From: Cyanobium sp. Cruz CV13-4-11
Lineage (GTDB): Bacteria > Cyanobacteriota > Cyanobacteriia > PCC-6307 > Cyanobiaceae
Assembly (NCBI RefSeq): GCF_024346055.1
Contig: NZ_JAGQCH010000010.1
Location: forward strand, 1 to 64,000
Direction of reading: 5' to 3'
DNA: 64,000 nt
The notes beneath the pieces are model-generated. The model saw only the letters and a program-made list of their open reading frames with translations, had not been told where the DNA came from and made no database searches. The position numbers were made by a program, and so were the translations under genes. This document shows positions 54,506-62,570 of this stretch, piece by piece (position 1 is the stretch's first letter; every line of letters starts with the position of its first letter).

Positions 54506-56194
54506 ATGCCGATGGAGTTTTGTTTCAGTTTTTTTCATTGGTTCCTCGATAAAGATGATTCTTTTCAGGCCAATAAACCTTTATGGAGCTTCTTAAAGGA
54601 TGAGGCTGATCATCTTCGAGATATTGGCATAGATGCGGTTTGGATTCCACCAGCTTACAAAGGAGCAAGTGGTGACAATAGCAGTGGGTATGATGTTTAT
54701 GATCACTTTGATCTGGGGGAGTTTAATGCCAGAGGCTCCAGGAGAACTAAGTATGGCGAAATAGAGCAGCTACATGATGCCATCAATGCGCTTCATGGAT
54801 ACACAAAAAATGCCTCTGGTGCTTTAGTGCCAGATGGCAACAAAAGATATATCCAAGTTTATGGAGATATTGTCCTCAACCATCGAGCGGGAGGATCTGA
54901 AAGCGATTTCTGGCAGGCAGTTAGGGTCGAGAAAGAGGACAGAACACGAGAGAGGTGGGAATCAGGTTATGAAAGTGGACTGATTGATATCAAGTCTTAC
55001 ACAACTTTTGACTTCCCCGAAAGGGCTAATCAGTATTCCGATTTTAAGTGGACATCCCGACACTTTGATAGTGTCGATACTACAGTCAAAATTAGACAAG
55101 ATGGCAATGACTTTATTGAGACAGGAGGGAAAGACGGGAAATATATTTATCGATTTGTGTTTAATGAACCTGGCTATATCCCACAAATAAAAAACTTTGA
55201 AAAATGGGTCTCTCTGGAAAAAGGGAATTATGACTTCCTTCAAGACTCTGATTTTGACTATGGTCGATTTGATGTTCGAGAGGAGATGAAGCATTGGGGA
55301 ACATGGTTTTCAGCCAAAGTTGGCTTAGATGGATTTAGGCTAGATGCTGTAAAGCACATCACTGCTGGTTATGTCCGAGAATGGGTTGGTCATATGAGAG
55401 CCAAAGCAAATAAGCCTTTCTTTACAGTGGGTGAGTATATCGCTGGTGACACACCTATGCTACACAGCTATCTTACCGAAGTCACAGCTAAGGGTTCGTA
55501 TCCTCAGGATATTAGTTTGTTAGATTTTCCTCTACGATTTAAGTTTAAGAGTGCAAGCTGGTCTGGACAGTCATTTGATCTGCGAGAGCTTAACCAAAAT
55601 ACCTTAATGGCTGAGCAGCCCGCCAAGGCAGTGACATTTGTTGAAAATCATGATTATCAATTTGGCAGAGAACTCGACTCTCATGTCAAGGAATGGTTTA
55701 AACCATTGGCCTATGCTTTTATTTTGCTGAGGGAGCAGGGATATCCTTGCGTTTTCTTCCCAGACTACTATGGCTCTCATGATAAGGATAATCATAAAGC
55801 TCAGCCCAGTGGCAGAGACTATATCAGCCTGCTTTTAAAGCTTAGGAAGCAATTTGCGTTGGGAGATGAACGTTTCTACGCCCATAGTGACATTGTTGGT
55901 TGGGTTAGAATGGGGGGAGTTTCTAATGCAATAGGAGCAATGGCCGTAACCATGAGCAATTCCTATAGTGCTATCAAAGCAATTAGAATGAATACTGGCC
56001 GCTTTAATAAGCGGTTCTATCATCTGGCAACCATCAAGCTAGTTGGCAATCAATATGTCATTTCTAGAGCCAACTATGATGTTTTCGGAAGCAAGTCAGA
56101 AGGGTTAATGACCGATCAATATGGATGGGCTGAGTTCGTTGCCGAAGGGGGTTCCGTTACCATCTGGATTGAGGATGGTGTCGGGTTAAGTTGA
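54506..56194 (+). CDS. Alpha-amylase (GH13, cytoplasmic type)
   Basis: Hydrolyses alpha-1,4-glucans. The GH13 barrel is recognisable: FSFFHWFLDKDD, DAVWIPPAYKGASGDNSSGY, VYGDIVLNHRAGG (region I), GLDGFRLDAVKHI (nucleophile Asp), FTVGEYIAG (acid Glu) and TFVENHDYQFG (third Asp). The order and the NSSGYDVYDHFDLGEF motif fit the GH13_5 intracellular group. No signal peptide. The frame is open from 54368, but family sequence begins at about 54506 (MPMEFCF). About 560 residues. It is strikingly AT-rich with AT-ending codons, unlike nearly all other genes here, so recent transfer is likely. Confidence 0.88.
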   Translation: MPMEFCFSFFHWFLDKDDSFQANKPLWSFLKDEADHLRDIGIDAVWIPPAYKGASGDNSSGYDVYDHFDLGEFNARGSRRTKYGEIEQLHDAINALHGYTKNASGALVPDGNKRYIQVYGDIVLNHRAGGSESDFWQAVRVEKEDRTRERWESGYESGLIDIKSYTTFDFPERANQYSDFKWTSRHFDSVDTTVKIRQDGNDFIETGGKDGKYIYRFVFNEPGYIPQIKNFEKWVSLEKGNYDFLQDSDFDYGRFDVREEMKHWGTWFSAKVGLDGFRLDAVKHITAGYVREWVGHMRAKANKPFFTVGEYIAGDTPMLHSYLTEVTAKGSYPQDISLLDFPLRFKFKSASWSGQSFDLRELNQNTLMAEQPAKAVTFVENHDYQFGRELDSHVKEWFKPLAYAFILLREQGYPCVFFPDYYGSHDKDNHKAQPSGRDYISLLLKLRKQFALGDERFYAHSDIVGWVRMGGVSNAIGAMAVTMSNSYSAIKAIRMNTGRFNKRFYHLATIKLVGNQYVISRANYDVFGSKSEGLMTDQYGWAEFVAEGGSVTIWIEDGVGLS

Positions 56195-56387
56195 CTTAAC
56201 TTTCTGGCCTGCGAAGTTTCTCTTGCTTTATTCAATCTAACACTTGCTCATCACGCACGCCGCCGAGGGTACTGGCGGAACCGAATAGATGTCCGCTAAC
56301 AATGCCATACACCAGAGCCGCAAATAGAGGATAAGCTCGATGTCTCAAGGCCTCTGCGGCCTGGTGATGGCAAGCGTTAGAGCGCAA

Positions 56388-57392
56388 TCAATACTCCTGC
56401 CTCCCCCCAATCCCCCCCCCCCCCCGCACCCCACCCCGCGGCTCCTCGCAATCCCCCTCCCGCCGTGGAATCAGATGCCAATGCGCATGAAACACCGTCT
56501 GCCCCGCAGGTTCACCTGAATTCAACCCCACATTCCAGCCACTGATCGACGCATCCTGGGCGCTCAGCTGCTCCCGCCGCAGCTTCAGCAGCTCCACCAC
56601 TGCGTTCCATTCCGGCTGGTGCAACGCCAACCCATCGGCACCATGCCGCCGCGGGATCAGGCTGTGCCCAGGCGACACCGGATAGGCATCGGCGATGCAC
56701 AACGCCAGTTCGTTCTCCAGCAGCACCCGGCCGGTGCCCTCCAGCGCGCAGAACGCACAACTGTCCTGGCGATGGGCATAGCTGGCCTGCAGGCCGCGGA
56801 AGTCTGTGGAGTCCGTGTCGCGCTTGCCGGCATTGCAGCGGAAGCAGAGGGCCTGCAGGTTGCTGAGGTCGTCCGAGCCGCCCTGGTTCCTGGGCACGAT
56901 GTGGTCCACCTCCAGGGCCCTTTGATGCTCGTGGGCGCCGCAGCATTCGCAGCGGCCCTTTGCCCGGGTAAGCACCCGGTATTTGATCGAGCCGCTGATC
57001 GGGGTGCGGTGGCGGCTCCTGTGGGCGAACACCTCCTGGCCGCGCTGCTCGCGGAAGGCATCGAGGCGCTGGCGGCACAGCTGCAGCAGCTCGTCGCGCT
57101 CGGCGTCGCTCAGTTCCTCGCCGCCCACAAGGTCGTAGGCGCCTTGGTCGTAGCGGGTGATGCCGTTGCCGGTGAGGACCTTGCCCACCATCCGCTTGAC
57201 GCGTTCGGTGTAGTAATCGATCTGGGTCACGTCCTCCCCCAGGATCCGCCGGGCCACGTCCTGCGCGGGGGCTGGGCTGCGCCGACCAAGGAGCTCCATG
57301 AGCATTAGGGGCTGGTAGACGTGGCTCATTCGCATGCGCCTCGCGATGTAGTCGCGCAGGCGCTCGTAGGTGGGGGAGGGGGTTGGGGGCAT
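56388..57392 (-). CDS. HNH endonuclease-HIT domain fusion protein
   Basis: 334 residues. The N-terminal 115 are helical and unassigned. An HNH nuclease domain follows (about 135-195: KGRCECCGAHEHQRALEVDH, IVPRNQGGSDDLSNL, LCFRCNAGKRD) with zinc Cys pairs and catalytic His164. Next is a HIT domain (about 210-312: CAFCALEG, YPVSPGHSLIPRRH, and the triad FHAHWHLIPR, H302-H304-H306). HIT proteins act on nucleotides, so the fusion could join DNA cleavage with nucleotide sensing or removal; this is inference. ATG at 57392 was chosen where family-like sequence begins. A run of 14 G near the 3' end encodes a poly-Gly tail. Confidence 0.85.
   Translation of the reverse strand: MPPTPSPTYERLRDYIARRMRMSHVYQPLMLMELLGRRSPAPAQDVARRILGEDVTQIDYYTERVKRMVGKVLTGNGITRYDQGAYDLVGGEELSDAERDELLQLCRQRLDAFREQRGQEVFAHRSRHRTPISGSIKYRVLTRAKGRCECCGAHEHQRALEVDHIVPRNQGGSDDLSNLQALCFRCNAGKRDTDSTDFRGLQASYAHRQDSCAFCALEGTGRVLLENELALCIADAYPVSPGHSLIPRRHGADGLALHQPEWNAVVELLKLRREQLSAQDASISGWNVGLNSGEPAGQTVFHAHWHLIPRREGDCEEPRGGVRGGGGIGGRQEY
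56412..56425 (-). repeat. Homopolymer of 14 C/G inside the HNH-HIT gene
   Basis: Fourteen C on the plus strand (G14 in the coding strand) at codons about 324-328, just after the HIT domain. Gain or loss of one base would change the last few residues and the stop. Confidence 0.9.
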
Positions 57393-57510
57393 GGGGAGAT
57401 CTTGGCGCTGTGGGGGCCAGTGCTGGGGCGGGGTGTGACGGGGGGTGGCACTGGTGGGGGAGAGAAGCATTGACGCGATGCCACGACCTCCACGTAGCAC
57501 ACGCGCTAAC

Positions 57511-57846
57511 ATGGACAGGTCATTTCGCCTTGCTTACTTCAGTCCTCGCGTTCGCGAGGAGATCGAATCGTGGCCTGTCGACCTGCTGGCCCGTTGTGAT
57601 GAACTCCTGGACCTGCTGGAAGACCATGGCCCCCTGCTGGGCTCGCCACACTCCAAGGCCCTCGGCGAGGGCCTATTTGAACTCAGGCCCAAAAGCCGCA
57701 GCGGGACTGGCAGGGCGTTCTTCTGTTATTGCAGTGGCCGCATGATCATCGTGCTCCACGCCTTCATCAAGAAGACGCAGAAAACGCCCCAGCGCGATCT
57801 CACCATTGCCCGGAACCGAATCAAAGAGATCAGGAATCATGGCTGA
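57511..57846 (+). CDS. HigB/RelE-type toxin (phage Gp49-like)
   Basis: 111-residue protein of the RelE superfamily, Gp49-like branch: FSPRVREEIESWPVDLLARC, HSKALGEGLFELRPKSRSGT, RAFFCYCSGRMIIVLHAFIK, KKTQKTPQRDLTIARNRIKE. Such toxins cleave mRNA on the ribosome. ATG at 57511. It comes before its antitoxin gene and overlaps it by 8 bases, the reversed order typical of HigBA. Confidence 0.85.
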   Translation: MDRSFRLAYFSPRVREEIESWPVDLLARCDELLDLLEDHGPLLGSPHSKALGEGLFELRPKSRSGTGRAFFCYCSGRMIIVLHAFIKKTQKTPQRDLTIARNRIKEIRNHG

Positions 57847-58147
57847 CATTGCCTACGAACCGCTGATCCGCGACCGCGATAGTGAGCGGAGCCGCGCCGC
57901 GACGATCCCCGGCTATACGGAGGCCAGGCAGGAAGCCGCAGCGGAATTCCGCCTGCTACGCGAGCTTCTTGATGCTCGCAAACGGGCTGGCCTGACCCAG
58001 GAGGACGTGGCACTGCGCATGGGAACGACCCGCAGCGCCATCAGCCGGCTGGAGGGATCCCGCAAGCACCTTCCCGCGTTGTCAACCCTTCGCCGCTACG
58101 CCGATGCGCTCGGTTGCGATGTGGTGATCCACCTCGTTCCTCGTTAG
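57839..58147 (+). CDS. HigA-type antitoxin (XRE helix-turn-helix)
   Basis: 102 residues with a C-terminal XRE/Cro HTH: LDARKRAGLTQEDVALRMGT, TRSAISRLEGSRKHLPALST, LRRYADALGCDVVIHLVP. The N-terminal 40 residues would bind and block the toxin. Its ATG lies inside the end of the toxin gene, so the pair is one operon that the antitoxin probably represses. Confidence 0.88.
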   Translation: MADIAYEPLIRDRDSERSRAATIPGYTEARQEAAAEFRLLRELLDARKRAGLTQEDVALRMGTTRSAISRLEGSRKHLPALSTLRRYADALGCDVVIHLVPR

Positions 58148-58598
58148 AGGAGGGTGGTTGCCATTCCTTTTTGCCGCTCTCGGAAAGCATTGAGGCGCTG
58201 GCTGCGCAGATGCAGCAACTGGTCGCGTTCGGCGTCGCTCAGTTCCTCGCTGGCGGTGGTGGCGGGGACAGCGGTGGCGGTAGTGATGGTGGTGGCAGCC
58301 CCGGCAGCTCAGCACGCCCTGCCCGCGGCCTGCTCTGGCCGCGGGGCATTTAATCGAGGCTGGCTAAAGCAGTCTCAAGCTCTGGCCAGGGCTTCTGCAA
58401 CTTTGTGGCGCAGAAAGTGTTGAAAGTTATGTACTCAGAGATCATCACACCTTGATCCGCAAGGATTTTCCCCCATATTCGCCTTCCGAGATGGACGGAT
58501 TTTCGTCAATTCAGACGCATTAAACGCCATAAGCGTAAGTCGTTGCCGCCCTGCCAAAGTGCCTGAAAAAATAATTCCTACGCACGAGTGCGACATCG
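58148..58598. other. Gene-free stretch with a remnant of an HNH-HIT-like gene
   Basis: Bases about 58172-58253 closely resemble 57044-57125 of the HNH-HIT gene in the same orientation; on the minus strand they read EELSDAERDQLLHLRSQRLN, then AFRERQKG, against ELSDAERDELLQLCRQRLDA in the intact protein. The rest is low-complexity Gly/Ser-type sequence and unassigned DNA up to the membrane protein gene. Confidence 0.75.
58320..58351 (+). terminator. Possible terminator hairpin after the toxin-antitoxin pair
   Basis: TGCCCGCGGCC (58320-58330) pairs with GGCCGCGGGGCA (58337-58348) with one bulged G and a 6-base loop; only a short TTT follows. A strong hairpin but weak T tract, about 170 bases after the antitoxin stop. 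Confidence 0.35.
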
Positions 58599-59822
58599 CT
58601 AGCCAGCAAGATGGGCAACTCCGAGCTTAAAAGACTCATAAAGATAGACAAGATTAAGAGGAAGAAGTATAAGCGCAAGCACATAAACAAGCAAAGTGAT
58701 GCTCTTCTTGTGGGCCTCAGGCATGGCGGTTAATCCGTACCCAGCCAGCAATACCATGGCCGGTACATAGTGGGCGGAATACAAGAAAGGACTATCCCCA
58801 TAGAATGAATGAAGAAGAAACTGAAAACCCAAAAAACATGCCAAAGCAATGCTGACAGAATTGTCTCTTCGCGAGAGAGCGGCATAAATTCCATTAAAGA
58901 GCAGCGCCAGCCAAGCCGTCGCTGTACTGATACGCAATAGCGAAATATCACTCCAGCCTGGCAGCGCAAACGTGAATTGCGAATACCTGCCTTCCCCAAT
59001 AATTACTGAGGGAGTCAAAGGGGCAACAGGCGCAACAAAAAACTGATAGGCAGTTTCAAACGGTCGAACACTTCTTTTGATGTATGTGCGCTCTTCACCA
59101 AGTTGAAACGGCAAGCCCGCCGAGGGCAGATACGCTTTTTGTACACAGATCAAAAGACTGGTCAATAGCAAAGTCATCCCGCACAACCCTAGAAATGCTT
59201 TTCTCAGGCCGAAACGTACGAGAGAAGCTATTAAGCCAGCACCCCAGTTCGTGGTTGTCATCGAAAGTGAGCCAACTAAAGCCATTACCCAAACCTTATG
59301 AGACTTAATGTTGTATGCAAGCAGAATAAGAGGCAGTAAAATCGTCACTGCTCCCAGGGGAAAGGTTTCGGGCGTAGACCACCAAAACAGGAAGGCAGTC
59401 GACGAAAGAAATAGCAGGGATATACCAAGCGATGCGAACCTAGAAAGGCCCATCCTGATTGCCAATAAATAGATAAGGATCCACGTCGCACCCGCAGACA
59501 TTGACGTGACGAATTGAGCGGCGATACCCTTGGAAAGGCCACCATCAAAACCCATTAACCTGCCGATCCAATATACAGGCCGAGCGACAGGAAGAACAAT
59601 AAGAGAAAACAGCGGATGGACTTTTAGCCTGTAATGATTAGCCAGTGGCTCGGCCATGTCATTTATCACCCTTCCAATATCAGCCCCAAACCACAAGTTG
59701 GGCTCAATCCTGACATTATTAGGGAATACTGCTGACAGCACTCCACTCAATGCGAAGGCAAGAAAGAAGCCCGCAATTAATAGCTTCTTTCTCATTACCA
59801 TGCTTAAAATGCGAATAGCCAT
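58599..59822 (-). CDS. Polytopic membrane protein, GT-C glycosyltransferase-like
   Basis: 407 residues with about 9-11 hydrophobic helices (KLLIAGFFLAFALSGVLSAV; FPLGAVTILLPLILLAYNI; SITLLVYVLALILLPLNLVY). After helix 1 comes an acidic outer loop (RIEPNLWFGADIGRVINDMA) and NHYRLKVHPLFSLIVLP, resembling the catalytic loop and HP motif of GT-C lipid-linked sugar transferases (GT39-like). No exact family is recognised. It lies 64 bases after the HAD-flippase gene on the same strand and is AT-richer than the core genes. Confidence 0.65.
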   Translation of the reverse strand: MAIRILSMVMRKKLLIAGFFLAFALSGVLSAVFPNNVRIEPNLWFGADIGRVINDMAEPLANHYRLKVHPLFSLIVLPVARPVYWIGRLMGFDGGLSKGIAAQFVTSMSAGATWILIYLLAIRMGLSRFASLGISLLFLSSTAFLFWWSTPETFPLGAVTILLPLILLAYNIKSHKVWVMALVGSLSMTTTNWGAGLIASLVRFGLRKAFLGLCGMTLLLTSLLICVQKAYLPSAGLPFQLGEERTYIKRSVRPFETAYQFFVAPVAPLTPSVIIGEGRYSQFTFALPGWSDISLLRISTATAWLALLFNGIYAALSRRDNSVSIALACFLGFQFLLHSFYGDSPFLYSAHYVPAMVLLAGYGLTAMPEAHKKSITLLVYVLALILLPLNLVYLYESFKLGVAHLAG

Positions 59823-59886
59823 TGTGGTAGACCAAGTGGAATGATGTTTAATCCAGTCAACGCCTCAAGTGAGCCTGCTGTCATGA

Positions 59887-61446
59887 TTATCTTTGTCGCG
59901 GCCATAGAAGGCACGCAACTCCCATGGCTGTGGAGAACCAAAGGGTCATTAGCCTGATTAGCAAAGTCGCAGCGGTAGCTATCGATAAAGGTACGCCCTG
60001 CAGAGAAAGCAAGCCTATTGTACTTGCTTCACTGCTTCCTAGCCCACCTGGGAGCAACGTTATTACACCTACTAGGCATGCAAGAGTATGGGCGATTATC
60101 GCGCCGCCAATATCCACAACTTCAACGCCCATCCCTCGAAGCAGCAGCCAGATGCTCAGCCCTTCCAGGCTCCAAGCCACCGCCCCAATAAAGGTGGATT
60201 GGAGAAGCAACCAAGGTCGCAAGAGCTGCCTCAGCGCCGAAAGCCCCTCGCTGCCGGCACTGGCTAGCCTGGAGGGCAGCAAACTTTTTGCGGCAACCTT
60301 GAGCTGTCTCTTGGCCCATTGATTCCGCAAAACCAACGAACAAATGAGAACAATAAGTAGTCCAGAACCAATCGGAACCACTAGGGGAACATCGCCACTA
60401 AACAGTAGAGGAAGATTTAGAGATAACAAGACCAGCACAGCTAAGCCGTCAGTGATTCGCTCCACTACTAGTGCCATTAATGTGGGCGGAATTGGAATCC
60501 CGCACTCCTGATTCAATAGAAGCGCGCGCACTGCTTCTCCAGATTTGCCAGGTGTTGCAGTGAATGCATATGAGCCCATCCAGATACGCGCATCAGCTGA
60601 AATCAGCGGTTTTTGGTTTATGGATGCGAGGAGTGATCTCCAGCGGCTATAGCGGACTGCAAATGCCAGAAGCACTAATAGCAATCCCTGGCAAATCTGA
60701 GGCCACAAGCTTCGCAATAGAGGCAGCAATCGATCACCCTGAATCCAAACTCCTAGCAGCCCATAGCTCAGTAGTGCAATCGCCACGACCAGCAATGGTG
60801 GCCCAAGAGAGAAAGCCGGATAGGAACAGGGTTCGCTCAGAAAACTGCGATAATGAGGAAAATCAGCAGCCTGGAGAATCTCGCGATCGCCCTTACTGTC
60901 GCCGTAGGCCTCAATCGAAAGCCCATCCAATGGGCCCAGATGCTGCTCGAGGCGACACACCTTCTCCGGGCCCTTGCAGTTAAGGCTCGCCAACTTGGGG
61001 ATCCAGCGCCCGTCGTGTTGCTGCAGTTCGGTGCAGAGCAGCTCTACTCCGAGCCAATCGGCCAAGGGCTGCAAGAGCAGCCGGGGCGAGGCTGAACACA
61101 GCAGCACCCGGTCACCGCGCTGCTGGTGCCAGCGCAACCGCTGCAGCGCCTCCGGCCGCAGCTGTAATCGCAGCGCGCCCAGCAGCCAATCAGCGTGCCC
61201 CGCAGCTTTAGCACGGTTGGCCGCCTCACACACACCAAAGGCGGCAATGGTCTGCTGCTTGAACCGGCCGGTGCTCACCAGTCGTAACTGCCAGCCAATC
61301 AGCCAGGGCAGAACGGCCACGGCGGCCAGTAGCAGCTGCCCTATGGCTCCCTTGGAGCGGCGGGCGGCCAGCCACAGGCAATCGCCCCGCAGCAACGTGC
61401 CATCCACATCAAAGACCGCGACCCTGTTGCCCACCGTCTGGCCCAT
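59887..61446 (-). CDS. HAD phosphatase fused to a flippase-like membrane domain
   Basis: 519 residues. Residues 1-200 are a HAD-IB phosphatase: motif I VFDVDGTLLRGD (D13, D15), motif II LLCSASPRLL, Lys in LNCKGPEKV, motif IV EAYGDSKGDREIL (D183, D187). From about 216 to the end is a polytopic domain of the LPG-synthase-TM/UPF0104 type (LLVLLAFAVRYSRWRSLL; TPGKSGEAVRALLLNQECGI; LLPGGLGSSEASTIGLL). It overlaps the UbiA gene by one base (TGATG). With that gene it could dephosphorylate and flip a polyprenyl-linked pentose (inference). Composition changes near the domain junction. Confidence 0.85.
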   Translation of the reverse strand: MGQTVGNRVAVFDVDGTLLRGDCLWLAARRSKGAIGQLLLAAVAVLPWLIGWQLRLVSTGRFKQQTIAAFGVCEAANRAKAAGHADWLLGALRLQLRPEALQRLRWHQQRGDRVLLCSASPRLLLQPLADWLGVELLCTELQQHDGRWIPKLASLNCKGPEKVCRLEQHLGPLDGLSIEAYGDSKGDREILQAADFPHYRSFLSEPCSYPAFSLGPPLLVVAIALLSYGLLGVWIQGDRLLPLLRSLWPQICQGLLLVLLAFAVRYSRWRSLLASINQKPLISADARIWMGSYAFTATPGKSGEAVRALLLNQECGIPIPPTLMALVVERITDGLAVLVLLSLNLPLLFSGDVPLVVPIGSGLLIVLICSLVLRNQWAKRQLKVAAKSLLPSRLASAGSEGLSALRQLLRPWLLLQSTFIGAVAWSLEGLSIWLLLRGMGVEVVDIGGAIIAHTLACLVGVITLLPGGLGSSEASTIGLLSLQGVPLSIATAATLLIRLMTLWFSTAMGVACLLWPRQR

Positions 61447-62375
61447 CAGCTGACCCTGCTGAGCAACCCGATCACCGCTGTCGTCACCAACCACCCCACC
61501 AGGGTGAGCTTGATGCCCCGATCCCCCAGCCGGATCTCCTCCGGCTTCTCGCTGCTTTGCTCAGGCGTCCGCTCCCGCCGCCGCTCCGCTTCCTCCGGGT
61601 CGCTCAGCAGCTGATACCGAAAGATCCCCACCAGCACGAACGGCACCGTCAGCAGCATCCAACTCGTCGGTGCCCCCCGCAACGCAGGGCCCGCCGCCCA
61701 GAGGGAGTAGCTCATGAAAGCGCTGGTGGCCACCGTGCTCTCCAGCCGCAGTAGCAGCGGCAGCGAATAGCGCTCGAGCACCTTGCGGGTGATCACGCCC
61801 CGGACCTGAGCCACCTGCAGCTCAGCCTTGCGCTTCTCGATCGCCAGAAAGAGAGCTAGCAGCCCCGCCGTGAGCAGGAACCAGGGCGACGGCGGTACCT
61901 GTGCCGCAACGGCACCGGCAATGGCCCGCAGCAGGAAGCCGGAAGCAATGCAAAAGATATCCAGCAGCGGCACCCGCTTGAGCTGCAGGCAGTAGCCCAC
62001 CTGGATCAGTCCGTAGAGCAGCACCACCCCGGCCAGGGCAGGCGCCACCCAGGCCGCCAGGGAGAGGCTCACGACCGCCAGCACCGCAGCGGTCGTCAGG
62101 GCTGCCGGCATGCTCACCAGTCCGGCGGCGATCGGGCGGTTGCGTTTAGTGGGATGGGCGCGATCGGCTGCCACATCCAGGCAGTCGTTCAGAAGGTAGA
62201 TGGCACTGGAGATCAGGCAGAACGCCACCAGTGCCCCTGCGGCCGGCAGCCAGACGGCGGCCTCAAAGCGGAAGGCGAACAGCGGCGCCGCGAACACAAG
62301 CAGGTTCTTGGTCCACTGCCGCGGACGGCAGGCAGCCATCAGCGCAGGCAGGGTGTCAGTACGGCCAGCAGCCAT
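61446..62375 (-). CDS. UbiA-family decaprenyl-phosphate phosphoribosyltransferase-like protein
   Basis: 309-residue membrane prenyl-/phosphoribosyl-transferase. The first Asp-rich motif LLNDCLDVAADRAHPTKRNR (N63, D64, D67, D71), the start ACRPRQWTKNLLVFAAPLFA, and LDIFCIASGFLLRAIAGAVA agree with DPPR synthases, which join PRPP and polyprenyl phosphate to give polyprenylphosphoryl-5-phosphoribose, precursor of lipid-linked arabinose in actinobacteria. About eight to nine membrane helices. First gene of the three-gene cluster. Confidence 0.83.
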   Translation of the reverse strand: MAAGRTDTLPALMAACRPRQWTKNLLVFAAPLFAFRFEAAVWLPAAGALVAFCLISSAIYLLNDCLDVAADRAHPTKRNRPIAAGLVSMPAALTTAAVLAVVSLSLAAWVAPALAGVVLLYGLIQVGYCLQLKRVPLLDIFCIASGFLLRAIAGAVAAQVPPSPWFLLTAGLLALFLAIEKRKAELQVAQVRGVITRKVLERYSLPLLLRLESTVATSAFMSYSLWAAGPALRGAPTSWMLLTVPFVLVGIFRYQLLSDPEEAERRRERTPEQSSEKPEEIRLGDRGIKLTLVGWLVTTAVIGLLSRVS

Positions 62376-62543
62376 GGTTCCACCCTCCCCGAGCCGGAGT
62401 GAGGCTAACCCTATAACTCTCCCATCGGGATTGGCCTGCTGGGTTGGGTAAGCGAGTCGAGATGAGATGCCGGTGAGTTTTGTACGAACCGCGTTCGCGC
62501 AGATAGCCGTCCCCGGCCAGCGACCAGAAGACCTGATGGGGAA

Positions 62544-62559
62544 GGGGGCCGCAGCCCCC
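62544..62559. other. GC-rich hairpin
   Basis: GGGGGC (62544-62549) pairs with GCCCCC (62554-62559). It lies just after the stop of the minus-strand gene ending at 62571, but no T run follows, so a terminator role is doubtful. Confidence 0.3.
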
Positions 62560-62570
62560 GGCCCTGGACC

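Noticed and set aside
56402-56425. Assembly error proven by the C14 run
   Set aside because: The HNH-HIT frame stays open through the run to a nearby stop, so the length shown gives a sensible protein. An error is possible but not demonstrated.
4661-60890. HIP1 octamers as a regulatory system
   Set aside because: GCGATCGC is a common repeated motif in many cyanobacterial genomes; the few copies here show no special placement.
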